Positions 52,123-61,535 of a stretch of DNA of 64,000 bases are shown piece after piece; the stretch's first letter is position 1; each line of letters begins with the position of its first letter. The stretch spans positions 1 to 64,000 of the forward strand of contig CAIOHR010000104.1 of NCBI GenBank assembly GCA_903858115.1. The letters are read 5' to 3'. The position numbers and the translations under genes were made by a program. Below the pieces are notes generated by a model, which had not been told where the DNA came from, made no database searches, and saw nothing but the letters and a program-made list of their open reading frames with translations. This stretch comes from an uncultured Pirellula sp. Its GTDB lineage: Bacteria; Planctomycetota; Planctomycetia; Pirellulales; Pirellulaceae.

Positions 52123-55100
52123 TCAATCTCGATAGACTTTCGCTTTACGATCACCGGCGGACATGATGTAGGCCATCAAATCGCGGAGTTCGCTCTCGTT
52201 GAGACTGTCGATCAATCCAATTGGCATTTGCGAAACTTTAGAGGAGACAACACTCTCCACGTCCGACTTCTTCACGATAACAGGCTTAGCATCTACATCG
52301 ACAGTAAACACGTAATACTCATCACCAATCTCCACCGCGCGACCCAGCAACACTTGGCCATCGGTCGTCAGCAACTGCTGTGAGCCGTACTGATCGGAGA
52401 TGGTTTTGCTCGGCTCGATGATTGCCGTTAGCATGTCTTCCACCGAAAATTTCTTCCCAGCCGTGGACAAGTCCGGGCCGACGGCTCCACCTTCACCACC
52501 GATGCGATGGCATTTTGCACAAGAAGTAGCGTGGTACAAGTTCTGGCCCACTTGGAAGTCACGTTTCATGGGTTGCGAATTGACTACGGCCAACGCTTCC
52601 GCCACAGTCCATTTACGACCGGGGCCCGCAGGCGGCTTGGATTGGATGGGTGCTGCGACGAGAGAAACACCAGCAAATGGCTCGAGCACTAAGAGCTCCG
52701 CTTGGGTACAGCTAGCGAGCGAGTCTTCTCGAAATTGCGAAAGAAATTTTGCATAGCTATTTCCACCAGGCTTCTTGGAGGCATCGATAAAGAACTGCAA
52801 ATACTTGCGACGTTGATCGAGCGTCCATCCGTTCTTCACGTTTCGAAGCATAAAGGCAAAGTGAATCCCACGCGCGGGTGGCATGTCGGCTAACATTTTG
52901 CCAACCGTTCCACCGTAGCCAGCGTTGCGAGTCACCAAGTATCCCCAATCTGGAATCGGTTCTGGTCCCAAGTTGTCCATCAATGACAACGTCTTCGCAA
53001 TCACCGTGGGTGACTGCAAATAAACGAGCAGTTGTACGAGTTCTGCGTTCAGAGGATAGGATTTGGCTGGATAAAGTGCATCCAGTCGTCGAACCAGCTT
53101 CTCACGCTTTTCCGAGGTAGGTTCACCATGACGAGCAAACGTCACTTGTAGAACGCGAAGCCAAAAGAGTTGGTCCGATTCACTGAGCGATTCAAAGTCC
53201 ATCGTGGACAACTTATCGACAACAGGTCTAACCTCTCTTGCCGTTCCTTGATGAGCCACTGCCAGCATGGCATTAAGAACAGCTTTCGTCTCTTTGGTTG
53301 AGAAAACCGCATCACTCCAACTGGCAAACGGTTGACTCTCCAATGCGACGCGAGCCGCATAGCGAATGAAGCGATCGCTATGACCAAGGTTCTCAAGGAT
53401 GACGCGTAAGTCTCCATTGGGCTTGCCATGAAACTCTTCGAGTCGGCGACGCAGCGCTCGTAGCTCTGCCCCTTGCGCGATAGAGCCCGACGCTGCGGCG
53501 GTTGACTCGTTGCCGACGTAGGTTACGCGATACAACGCGGACTGTGTACCTCGTCCACCTGCAGCAAAGTAAAAGGCACCGTCGTCTCCCACGACTGCAT
53601 CTGTGACTGGCAAAGGTGAGCCAGTCACGAAGTCCGACTTCTTGCCTGAGTAACTGGATCCATCGGGAGTCAACTCGACCGAGTAGATTGTGCTGTAAGT
53701 CCAATCGAGAATATAGAGTGCATTTTGATAGGCTGCTGGAAACTTAGCCCCAGTCCCAAACAGTACACCTGTGGGTGACCCCGGACCAATCTCGACAGTG
53801 GGTGGTAGCGAGTCTTCGTAGTAGGTCGGCCATTTTCCGGTCCCACTTCGCCAACCGAATTCGCTACCACTGGTTGCATGACATACACGCGTGGGGCGAT
53901 ACCATGGAGAACCAAAGTCCCATTCCATGTCTGCATCATAGGTAAACAAATCTCCATCGCTATTGAAAGCGATGTCATACTGGTTTCGATAGCCCATGCT
54001 GTAAACGGTCCAGTCTTTGCCGCTAGGGTCGACGTTGCAAATCCATCCCCCTGGGGCCAAGATTCCCGCCGCGTGTCCGTTCGCATCCCAGCGTCTTGGG
54101 AGCAAGTGATCTTCGTTCCAGTTCTGAGGAATGCGGCTGCCTGCAATCGTCGTTGGTAGTTTGGTATGATTCCCCCCGACGACAAATAGCGACTTCTTGT
54201 CAGGGCTGAGAATCACCGCGTGTGGTCCATGTTCGCCTGACCCCTGAAGAGGCATGCAGAATTCATCGCTATCGACCAGGCCATCACCGTCGGTGTCGCG
54301 AAGGCGATGCAATCCAGATCCCGGACCATTGACGACCGCATAGAGCGAATCAAACGCCCAGAGTAGCCCTTGAGCTGCGCTCAGCTTCACGGGCAATGGC
54401 TCCACTTTCGTCGGTTGGTTGGCATCTCCTGGTGTGATCATAAAGATTCCAGCTCCACCTTGATCGCAAGCGAAGAGGCGGCCATTGGGACCAGTGGTCA
54501 GAGAGACCCACGATCCCATCGCTCGTGGCACTTGATAGATTTTTTCAATTTTGAAGCCCTGTGGCACTTGTGCGTTGGTAGCGATTTCCGGTTTGAATTC
54601 ACCGCTTGAACCACCACCGAATGCCGACTCAAGAGCTTCTCGGTTGATGCTGGCAGACCAAGGAAGTTTTGCATCTCCGATGGCTCCGATCACTTGCACA
54701 TTCGACCAATCTTTGTCGTCAAAGCCTGTGTTTCGCCATGCAGCCCCTTTTGTATTCGCTGCACCCTTCCAAGTGGCGTCGGTCGACACATTCACGGTCC
54801 CCCCCGACTTGGTCTTCACATGAAGCGTCGCGATGACGCCGGCTGGACCGCCATCGTTCTTGGCGGAAATTGAGATCACGTTCACACCCGATTTCAGATG
54901 TTTTTTGGCGTCTCCCGTTTCTAGTGTTTCCCATGCATCCGATCGGACCACACGCTTGTCGTTGATGAACAGCTCGCATTGATTGTCGGCGGTTGCTGCG
55001 ACAAACGCTTGTTCAATTTCGCCGTCGAGCGTGAATTCTTTGCGCAATTGGATCTGTGCATTTGCGTCCGAATTTCCAAGCCACACCCAAGAAGGTGAAC

Positions 55101-55242
55101 CCAATTCAACTTTCTGTTTGGTAGCCGCAACTTGTGCGTGTACTGTTTCGGGAACAAAGAAGGAGGAAATGCACGTAACGAGCAATACGATCGCGCTAGC
55201 GCGCCGACCAAAGGAAAGAGGGAGAATCATAAGCAAACTCAT
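52123..55242 (-). CDS. Second secreted PVC-type haem-domain protein
   Basis: About 1039 aa from ATG 55242 (MSLLMILPLSF); an upstream TTG at 55266 is less likely. Signal peptide ending near VHAQ. Order: a beta-sandwich-like start (ELGSPSWVWLGNSDANAQIQL); a PQQ/propeller-like middle (PQGFKIEKIYQVPRAMGSWVSL; FACDQGGAGIFMITPG; LRDTDGDGLVDSDEF); a helical region; and the C-terminal haem domain with CAKCHRIGGEGGAVGPDL and PIGLIDSLNESELRDLMAYI. Like the 12.8-15.9 kb protein, but with different N-terminal parts. No C-rich 18-mer was noticed inside it. Confidence 0.9.
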   Translation of the reverse strand: MSLLMILPLSFGRRASAIVLLVTCISSFFVPETVHAQVAATKQKVELGSPSWVWLGNSDANAQIQLRKEFTLDGEIEQAFVAATADNQCELFINDKRVVRSDAWETLETGDAKKHLKSGVNVISISAKNDGGPAGVIATLHVKTKSGGTVNVSTDATWKGAANTKGAAWRNTGFDDKDWSNVQVIGAIGDAKLPWSASINREALESAFGGGSSGEFKPEIATNAQVPQGFKIEKIYQVPRAMGSWVSLTTGPNGRLFACDQGGAGIFMITPGDANQPTKVEPLPVKLSAAQGLLWAFDSLYAVVNGPGSGLHRLRDTDGDGLVDSDEFCMPLQGSGEHGPHAVILSPDKKSLFVVGGNHTKLPTTIAGSRIPQNWNEDHLLPRRWDANGHAAGILAPGGWICNVDPSGKDWTVYSMGYRNQYDIAFNSDGDLFTYDADMEWDFGSPWYRPTRVCHATSGSEFGWRSGTGKWPTYYEDSLPPTVEIGPGSPTGVLFGTGAKFPAAYQNALYILDWTYSTIYSVELTPDGSSYSGKKSDFVTGSPLPVTDAVVGDDGAFYFAAGGRGTQSALYRVTYVGNESTAAASGSIAQGAELRALRRRLEEFHGKPNGDLRVILENLGHSDRFIRYAARVALESQPFASWSDAVFSTKETKAVLNAMLAVAHQGTAREVRPVVDKLSTMDFESLSESDQLFWLRVLQVTFARHGEPTSEKREKLVRRLDALYPAKSYPLNAELVQLLVYLQSPTVIAKTLSLMDNLGPEPIPDWGYLVTRNAGYGGTVGKMLADMPPARGIHFAFMLRNVKNGWTLDQRRKYLQFFIDASKKPGGNSYAKFLSQFREDSLASCTQAELLVLEPFAGVSLVAAPIQSKPPAGPGRKWTVAEALAVVNSQPMKRDFQVGQNLYHATSCAKCHRIGGEGGAVGPDLSTAGKKFSVEDMLTAIIEPSKTISDQYGSQQLLTTDGQVLLGRAVEIGDEYYVFTVDVDAKPVIVKKSDVESVVSSKVSQMPIGLIDSLNESELRDLMAYIMSAGDRKAKVYRD

Positions 55243-55397
55243 CGTAGCGGAAGTTGGGAGGGACAATGGGAATACTAATATAGTTGAAATTCAAAGGCCT
55301 TGCACGAAGGATTTATTAACGGCCCCTTATGCCTCTATTTGAACCCCGCCCCCTTGCCCTTTTTCGCCCCTCCGTCGCGTCGTGAACCAGCTCAGAG

Positions 55398-55715
55398 TTA
55401 GAATCGATCAAGTGGACTTTGCACCACAAGCCCTTGGCGATTCATCACATGCGTGTAGATCATCGTCGTCTTAACATCTTTATGGCCCAGCAATTCTTGA
55501 ACGGTTCGAATATCAGCACCGTTTTCAAGCATGTGGGTTGCGAACGAGTGCCGCAGCGTATGCGGTGTTGCTGGCTTGTCGATTCCGGACATTACTAACG
55601 CCTGTCGCATGGCATTGGCGAAAGTGCTTTCATGAATGTGATGTCTTCGAATCGCGCCGCTTCGCATGCGGGCTCGAAGTGCTTGCACGGGACGAGGCTC
55701 GCAAGGGTCGAGCAA
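55398..55715 (-). pseudogene. Integron-type tyrosine recombinase (IntI-like) C-terminal fragment
   Basis: 105 aa from a false start. The sequence [58 protein letters not shown] and the tail VQSPLDRF is the C-terminal half of an integron integrase, with the catalytic His-Leu-Arg-His box (HTLRHSF) and Tyr (MIYTHV). The usual N-terminal domain and first catalytic Arg are absent; upstream sequence (55716-55890) has no matching frame. A truncated relic. No attI/attC sites were recognised, and no cassette array follows. It adjoins the haem-domain gene's upstream end. Confidence 0.8.
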
Positions 55716-55897
55716 TCCCGGTTTCCCTTCACCAGCAAAACCGTCCTTTTCTCCCCTTCATCAAATCCTGCGATCTCGACCTGTCGACCTCTTCATCGAA
55801 TCCTGCCCCTTCTCACTTTTGCTTTGAAAAGGGAGAGGGGTGCCGCAGGCGGTAGAGTCTCGGGTGCAGCAGGCTGTTTTGCCTTAGATGGAGCGTT

Positions 55898-57454
55898 TTA
55901 TTTTGCAACGGCCCTGGCAGGATAGCGTTTCACTTCGACATCATTTCTCTGCAATGCACCAGGCGTGCTGCGGCCGTCGGTGATGAGCTTTTCCAGAAGT
56001 GCTTGCATCTCGGCGACTTTCTTCGGCATCGCAGCGGCCAGGTTCTTCGCTTCACCGAGATCATCGGCGAGGTTGTAGAGTTGCACGGGCTGCGATTGAT
56101 CACCACCTTTGCCCCAGCCTCCTGAGCCGGGTGCAGGAATGTACTTCCAGAAACCGCTGCGAACCGAAGGAGTGCCCTGAATGGAGGCGCTGACACTCGA
56201 TTCGCGAATGGGCGTCTCATTTCCTTGCAGTAAAGGAAGCAAGCTGAAGCTATCTTCGCCAACGTTGTCGGGAAGTTTCGTCCCTAAGATTTCAGCAATC
56301 GTCGCGATGATGTCCGCTTGATGCACATGTTGGTTACATATGGTTCTCGACTGGACTTTTGTTGGCCAGCGAACGATGAATGGCACGCGATGGCCTCCTT
56401 CCCAAGCATCTGCCTTGGCACCGCGGAGTGGACCACTCGGGAAATGCCCCATCTGTTCTAACTCAGGAATGCCAATGTACGGCGCACAGCCGTTATCCGC
56501 GGTGAAAATGACAAGCGTATCGTCTGCAACACCACTCTTGTTCAAAACATCTAGCACTCGCCCGACCAAAGCATCCGTTTCCATCACGAAATCGGCGTAA
56601 AGGTTGAGACCGCTTTTGCCTTTCCAATCTTTGTTGACCGAGAGTGGCGTGTGCGGCGCGGTGAGCGGCATATAGAGAAGGAATGGAATGTGTTCCTTGG
56701 CGGCCTCATCGATGAACTTCGAGGCGCGGTCGCCAAGTGTTGGCAAGATCGGTTCGAGGGTCCAATTCTTCAGAGCAGGTCCTTGTACGCTTGCTAGTTT
56801 GTCTCTGAGTAGGTTTGCCGGCAACAAGTCGCTTGGGATTCCGATCGTACGGTCGTTCTCGATGTAACAGAACGGCGGCCAGTTCGGAACGTCGGTACCA
56901 AAGTACATGTCGAAGCCGCGCGTTGTGGGGCCCCCCTTAATGGGACGGGAAAAGACCTCGGACCAAACTTCGCGATGCTCGTCGGTAGCAATGGTAACAT
57001 CCTTAAAGTCTCGGAATAGGCTCTCTTTGCCTTTTGGCAAGTTCCACTCGCTCCCAAGGTGCCACTTCCCTACACATGCCGTGCGATAGCCATGCTGCTT
57101 CGCCAACGTGCCGATCGTGATGCGATCCGGGGCTATCAGTGGATCACCAAAAACGCCCACGATTCCACTCTGCAATTTCGTCCTCCAATGATAGCGGCCC
57201 GTTAGCAGTGTGTAGCGTGACGGGGAGCAGACACCTGACGAGGAATGTCCATCGGTGAATCGCATCCCTTGTGAAGCAAGCTTGTCGATATTCGGAGTCG
57301 CTATCTTTCCACGCTCCGGGTTATAGCATTGGACATCACCGTAGCCTAGGTCATCGGCGTAGACGATGACTATGTTCGGCTTGTCTGCGGCCACGTTATA
57401 GACACAACTAAAAACCGAGAGCAAAAAAACAGAGATCACAAAAAAATATTGCAA
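55898..57454 (-). CDS. Secreted sulfatase
   Basis: 518 aa; the start appears to be TTG at 57454 (MQYFFVISVFLLSV), opening a signal peptide. Metal-binding start KPNIVIVYADDLGYGDV, then the formylglycine signature SGVCSPSRYTLLTGRY (Cys is the residue to be converted by a sulfatase-modifying enzyme). Then GKWHLGSEW, DTLVIFTADNGCAPY and EGGHRVPFIVRWP. Removes sulfate esters from polysaccharides; typical of marine planctomycetes. The nearby modifying enzyme is not in this window. It ends about 180 bp from the integrase fragment. Confidence 0.93.
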   Translation of the reverse strand: MQYFFVISVFLLSVFSCVYNVAADKPNIVIVYADDLGYGDVQCYNPERGKIATPNIDKLASQGMRFTDGHSSSGVCSPSRYTLLTGRYHWRTKLQSGIVGVFGDPLIAPDRITIGTLAKQHGYRTACVGKWHLGSEWNLPKGKESLFRDFKDVTIATDEHREVWSEVFSRPIKGGPTTRGFDMYFGTDVPNWPPFCYIENDRTIGIPSDLLPANLLRDKLASVQGPALKNWTLEPILPTLGDRASKFIDEAAKEHIPFLLYMPLTAPHTPLSVNKDWKGKSGLNLYADFVMETDALVGRVLDVLNKSGVADDTLVIFTADNGCAPYIGIPELEQMGHFPSGPLRGAKADAWEGGHRVPFIVRWPTKVQSRTICNQHVHQADIIATIAEILGTKLPDNVGEDSFSLLPLLQGNETPIRESSVSASIQGTPSVRSGFWKYIPAPGSGGWGKGGDQSQPVQLYNLADDLGEAKNLAAAMPKKVAEMQALLEKLITDGRSTPGALQRNDVEVKRYPARAVAK

Positions 57455-57490
57455 GGTGGATTCCTTATGAGTCCATTCAGACTTCCAGGT

Positions 57491-59413
57491 TCAGACTTCG
57501 AATGCCCCATCGAGCGTGTTTTGCGCTTTTGCCGATGATTGTTTGCTATCAACGATGGAATGCCAAACGGATTCAGGTAGGCCGTCGCAGAAGATGTGGC
57601 CGTCGGGTGGGACGGCATGGATGATCGCACGCAAGCCTGCTTGTTGCTCGGCTGTCGGGTGTTCTGGAATAACATCTCGTGGGATGATGAGCCAGTCCAA
57701 ACGAGGTGCACACGTTCCCAGCGTGGCGCTCGTCTCCAAATCCACATGGATGACGAGAGCACTCAAAATAGGATTGCCGAGAAGTGCTACGACTCGGGAT
57801 GCATCGTTTTCACATCCGGTGTCGACGATTCTGCCATTGAATCCTGCTTGACCATGACTCACCATCCCGAAGTCAAGATTGCGCAATCTCAATTGGGCGG
57901 ATAATTGCTCCACGAGCATATCGGAGGTTCGCGATTGAACGATACCGATCAGTTGAATTCGAGAAGGGCTATCGTTCGGGAACAAAAGGTCTACGATCGC
58001 ATCACCGACTTTTTGAGGTTTGCCAAAAAGAGGTGAGACGTGCGGCGAGAGCGATGGACCTGCGTTGACTTCGACCACTGCTCCGGACTGTGCTTCCAAG
58101 GGTTGCGATATGTCGGTTGCTAGTATATCCAATCCAGCAATGTCCAGTCCGACGACCCGTGCTGCCAACACAGCTTGTTCTGCAAGATCTGGATGCACTT
58201 GATCGGTGCAGTCTGTTGTTAAATCACCCGTACGACGAATCAATACAATTTGGCCATCGGCGGGAATCGAGTCTGCGTCGAAACCTTGTTTCTTGAGTTC
58301 GATCATCACGGCTGCATTGAGCTTCAGAACGTCAAGCGGGTCGGTATAGGCTTCACCGCGACGTGGGTCTCGATTCACTTCCTCCACAAGTTCGGTAATA
58401 GACTGCTTTCCATCTCCAGTAACGGTCTCTGAATGCCCTTTGGCTGCAGCAACCATGCGATTGCCAACGACGAGCAGACGATGATGGTACCCCTTGGCAA
58501 ATTGCTCCACCATGATGTCCTGCGTTTCACCGTTGTGTACCGCCCAATCGTAGGCTTTTAAGATTTCTTCACGGTGATAAAGTTCGATGGAGATCCCACG
58601 TTGATGATTCGCATTGACGGGCTTGACCACAACCGGGAAGCCGATCTCTTGAGCTGCGACCCAAGCGTCTTCCGCGTTGGTAACCTGCCGGCCGTGCGGC
58701 ACAGGAACTCCTACTTGTCGTAGTAAACGTTTGGTCAGATCTTTATCGCTCGCGATGGCTTCTGCGATGGCGCTCGTGGCATCTGTTTCAGCCGTCCAGA
58801 TTCGTCGTTGGTATTTCCCCTCACCCAATTGAACGAGCGATCCTCGGTTGAGTCGCATGTACGGGATGTCTCGACTTCGAGCCGCACGAAGGATGGCTCG
58901 CGAACTGGGCCCTAATCGAACATCGTCGGCGTAGTCGAACAGCTCACGAAACTTGGACGCCAGCGGGAACTCTTGGTTGTCTTTGAAGCTTTCGAGAAAA
59001 CTAGCCGCAAGCTCAAAGCATCTCTGGCTTAGTTCGCATTCCTCCATTTCCATGGCGACCACCATGGTGGCCTCGGACTCCATCTCGCTAGATCGAAGTT
59101 CTTTTTCGAGTCGGTTCGTCTGCGTCGGCACCCCTGCCATGGCAGAAAACCATTTTGCTAGAAGCAAAAAAACGTCTGCGTGATGACTGTGGGCAGGTAG
59201 AGACTCAGCAATCGCAGTCGCGTTTCGTACGCTTTGGGGGTGAGTTGTTGTATAACCATTGCTTGCAAGAAACTGCAACAACTGCGAGCTCATCGATGGA
59301 ACCATCGCCACGGTTTGCAACGCGTGACTTTCACGATAGTGAAGTTCCAAGATAGGGACGTGCGACCATCGATTCGGACCTAGAAGAGATACAAAACGAT
59401 GTTCAAACATCAA
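57491..59413 (-). CDS. Cyanophycin-synthetase-like ATP-grasp protein with P-loop-less Mur-ligase remnant
   Basis: 640 aa, versus about 870-900 for CphA1. N-terminal CphA domain (LLGPNRWSHVPILELHY), then an ATP-grasp domain (KDLTKRLLRQVGVPVPHGRQV; FPVVVKPVNANHQRGISIEL; VVEVNAGPSLSPHVSPLFG). Downstream of residue 480 the sequence still follows the start of a Mur-ligase domain (IQLIGIVQSRTSDMLVEQL; FGMVSHGQAGFNGRIVDTGC), but the P-loop GTNGKTT is replaced by GIVQSRTSD and the rest is short. The Mur-ligase half is therefore truncated and probably inactive. Activity may be limited to one of the two cyanophycin ligations, or the protein may act on another peptide; both are inference. Confidence 0.75.
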   Translation of the reverse strand: MMFEHRFVSLLGPNRWSHVPILELHYRESHALQTVAMVPSMSSQLLQFLASNGYTTTHPQSVRNATAIAESLPAHSHHADVFLLLAKWFSAMAGVPTQTNRLEKELRSSEMESEATMVVAMEMEECELSQRCFELAASFLESFKDNQEFPLASKFRELFDYADDVRLGPSSRAILRAARSRDIPYMRLNRGSLVQLGEGKYQRRIWTAETDATSAIAEAIASDKDLTKRLLRQVGVPVPHGRQVTNAEDAWVAAQEIGFPVVVKPVNANHQRGISIELYHREEILKAYDWAVHNGETQDIMVEQFAKGYHHRLLVVGNRMVAAAKGHSETVTGDGKQSITELVEEVNRDPRRGEAYTDPLDVLKLNAAVMIELKKQGFDADSIPADGQIVLIRRTGDLTTDCTDQVHPDLAEQAVLAARVVGLDIAGLDILATDISQPLEAQSGAVVEVNAGPSLSPHVSPLFGKPQKVGDAIVDLLFPNDSPSRIQLIGIVQSRTSDMLVEQLSAQLRLRNLDFGMVSHGQAGFNGRIVDTGCENDASRVVALLGNPILSALVIHVDLETSATLGTCAPRLDWLIIPRDVIPEHPTAEQQAGLRAIIHAVPPDGHIFCDGLPESVWHSIVDSKQSSAKAQNTLDGAFEV

Positions 59414-59515
59414 AACGGCTATCGTTACAAGGGGATGGCTTCGCAGGACTAGGCCACAGTTTACTCATTCAAGCCGTTGTTGTCAGATCCACTTCTCGAA
59501 TACCGGCGGGAGCAA

Positions 59516-61351
59516 CTACTCTGGAGAAAACCTGGGCCGAAAAACGACATCATAAGGCTCGGTTTCCTTTGGGATTTCTCTTGCAGCGTACGCTCGAGAC
59601 GGTCCAGCCACAAACCTTAATTTGGCACCGTCTGTCTCTTCCAACGTAACAATTCTCTGAGTCGAGCGAATGGTGGATCGATTGGCGATCGGGTCGTCGC
59701 CATCATAAAGACTCGGGTTTTTCCTGGCACGAGTATCAACACCTGCTGGTGCTTCGAGAGGAGCGACTCTGTTTCCCGTGTTGCCGTTATTGCCCGTATC
59801 AACATTCCCTGTACCAACATTCCCCGAGGCGCCGTTCGCATTTCCTATCGGCTTGCCGGCGGAAAGCGTATCAGGAATCGTCGATGAGCTGGAATTCGAG
59901 GGATCAAAAAAGCTGGAAGGTCTTGAAGGCTCATGCCTTGGCAACAGATTCGCTGTGGGACGATCTATCTCCTTCATGGCAAAGGTGGAATCGTTTGAAG
60001 CTGTCGATGCCGTGCTCCTGGGCAAAATGTCCGAGGTTGGAGACGTCTCGGTCTTTGCAGCGTTCCAAGCATGGTTGGTTGTATTGCTGGTTCCAGAGCC
60101 GCCACTCACCAAATGATCTGTCGTTGCCCGTTGAACCGAAGCTTGCCCACCACCCAAACTAGGCTGCCGCATCGATTCTGGATCGAACCCCGACGGATTC
60201 CCCGCGCCGGTACTCGGAGGCATTATGCCGGTACTCGGAGGCATTATGTTGCCTGCGGGTGACGGGTTTCCGTAATTGGGTGTAACAGGTGGGGCTGACG
60301 AATAAACAGGCGGTCCAAGTGGGGTCACGGTCGCACCTGGAATGTTCGGTGCACCACTGCTGCTGTTGGAAAAAACGTTGGCGTAACCGCTTGTTGGGTT
60401 CACAAATCCGCTGTTTGGGGTTGGACTCGCCCCGGAGGATGTTCCTGCCTGCGGTTGACAGTATCCGTTCGCGCAGGTTGCAGCCGAGCTTGATGGCTGA
60501 TTGGGTTGATATCCAGGCGCATACGCGTTCGTCCATGATGCGGCTGGTACGACATTGGAACTCGAATAACTAGGCAACGACGAGGAATACGTTGTCGCGT
60601 ATGGGACTGAAGTGGCGTACGGCGCAATCGAAGTCGCTGGTGCAAACATGTTTGCACCAGCGACATTCGGTTGTGCATAGAGCGGTGTCGATACAAAAGC
60701 ATTCGGGGCGTAAGCGGGGATGGTAGTTACTGGCAGCGAAGACGCAGGCATTCCCATCGAGCTTCCAGACGTCCCAAGTGGAGCAGATCCTGTAGCCGGG
60801 AAATAGCCGCCGTTTGGCAATTGCTGAAAACCAGGATAGTTTGCGGAATAGGCGAGACCGGTGGGGTTATAGCCAGGACCTGTAATGCCAGGCCATTTAT
60901 TGACTTGCATACCGTATTCCCCCAAGAGCGGGCGAGGGGCAATCATCGGTGGACGTTGTGCCTGGTACTGTACGGAGGTACACGGTTGTAGGCTCGTAAC
61001 GGTCGTTCCCGTGCGAGGATCAAAGCTTGTCACAGGACGATAGTACGTAACAGGCGTTTGATTCCAAACGGTATCGTAAGATGCAGTGGGCAAGTATGCT
61101 GCCATGGTCTGAGGAACACCGAGCGGGATCGCGCTCAAACCAGTAGCCGACGGTGGCCGCGAGGCATAGGAACCATAATTGGCGACAACAGAAGAATTCT
61201 GCGTAACAGGAGTCGGTGCACCGATTGGATAGGCGGGTGGGCGACGCGAGTTCATCACGGAGTCCCACCATTGACCTGCACTGGCAGGTTGCGTGAAGGC
61301 ACCCAACGTCAAGCAACTCGTCGCGATCCAACTTGCAATCCGCATCCGCAT
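59516..61351 (-). CDS. Secreted low-complexity Ser/Pro/Gly/Asn-rich protein
   Basis: 611 aa with a signal peptide ending PASAGQ. No enzyme domain recognised. The body is low-complexity and rich in Ser, Pro, Gly, Asn, Tyr and Thr, with an exact tandem repeat of MPPSTGI (DNA about 60225-60255) and tails such as NVGTGNVDTGNNGNTGNR. It ends with a more ordered part (IRSTQRIVTLEETDGAKLRF). It resembles surface or envelope proteins of planctomycetes; function unknown. It follows the CphA-like gene on the same strand after a 100-bp gap. Confidence 0.6.
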   Translation of the reverse strand: MRMRIASWIATSCLTLGAFTQPASAGQWWDSVMNSRRPPAYPIGAPTPVTQNSSVVANYGSYASRPPSATGLSAIPLGVPQTMAAYLPTASYDTVWNQTPVTYYRPVTSFDPRTGTTVTSLQPCTSVQYQAQRPPMIAPRPLLGEYGMQVNKWPGITGPGYNPTGLAYSANYPGFQQLPNGGYFPATGSAPLGTSGSSMGMPASSLPVTTIPAYAPNAFVSTPLYAQPNVAGANMFAPATSIAPYATSVPYATTYSSSLPSYSSSNVVPAASWTNAYAPGYQPNQPSSSAATCANGYCQPQAGTSSGASPTPNSGFVNPTSGYANVFSNSSSGAPNIPGATVTPLGPPVYSSAPPVTPNYGNPSPAGNIMPPSTGIMPPSTGAGNPSGFDPESMRQPSLGGGQASVQRATTDHLVSGGSGTSNTTNHAWNAAKTETSPTSDILPRSTASTASNDSTFAMKEIDRPTANLLPRHEPSRPSSFFDPSNSSSSTIPDTLSAGKPIGNANGASGNVGTGNVDTGNNGNTGNRVAPLEAPAGVDTRARKNPSLYDGDDPIANRSTIRSTQRIVTLEETDGAKLRFVAGPSRAYAAREIPKETEPYDVVFRPRFSPE

Positions 61352-61535
61352 GGAAGTATCCTAGAAAAGTGAGTTAAACAGATTTTCCGAAACATCGCTT
61401 CGACAATCCGCTGTAATTGGATGCCACGCCCGCGGCCAGGGTCAACCAAAAGATTACAGCAAATCTTCTCTTCCGTTCTTTTTTCACGAGCCCAGTTGGG
61501 GTTGTGACGATTATAGAGTTTACACCACTGCATGT

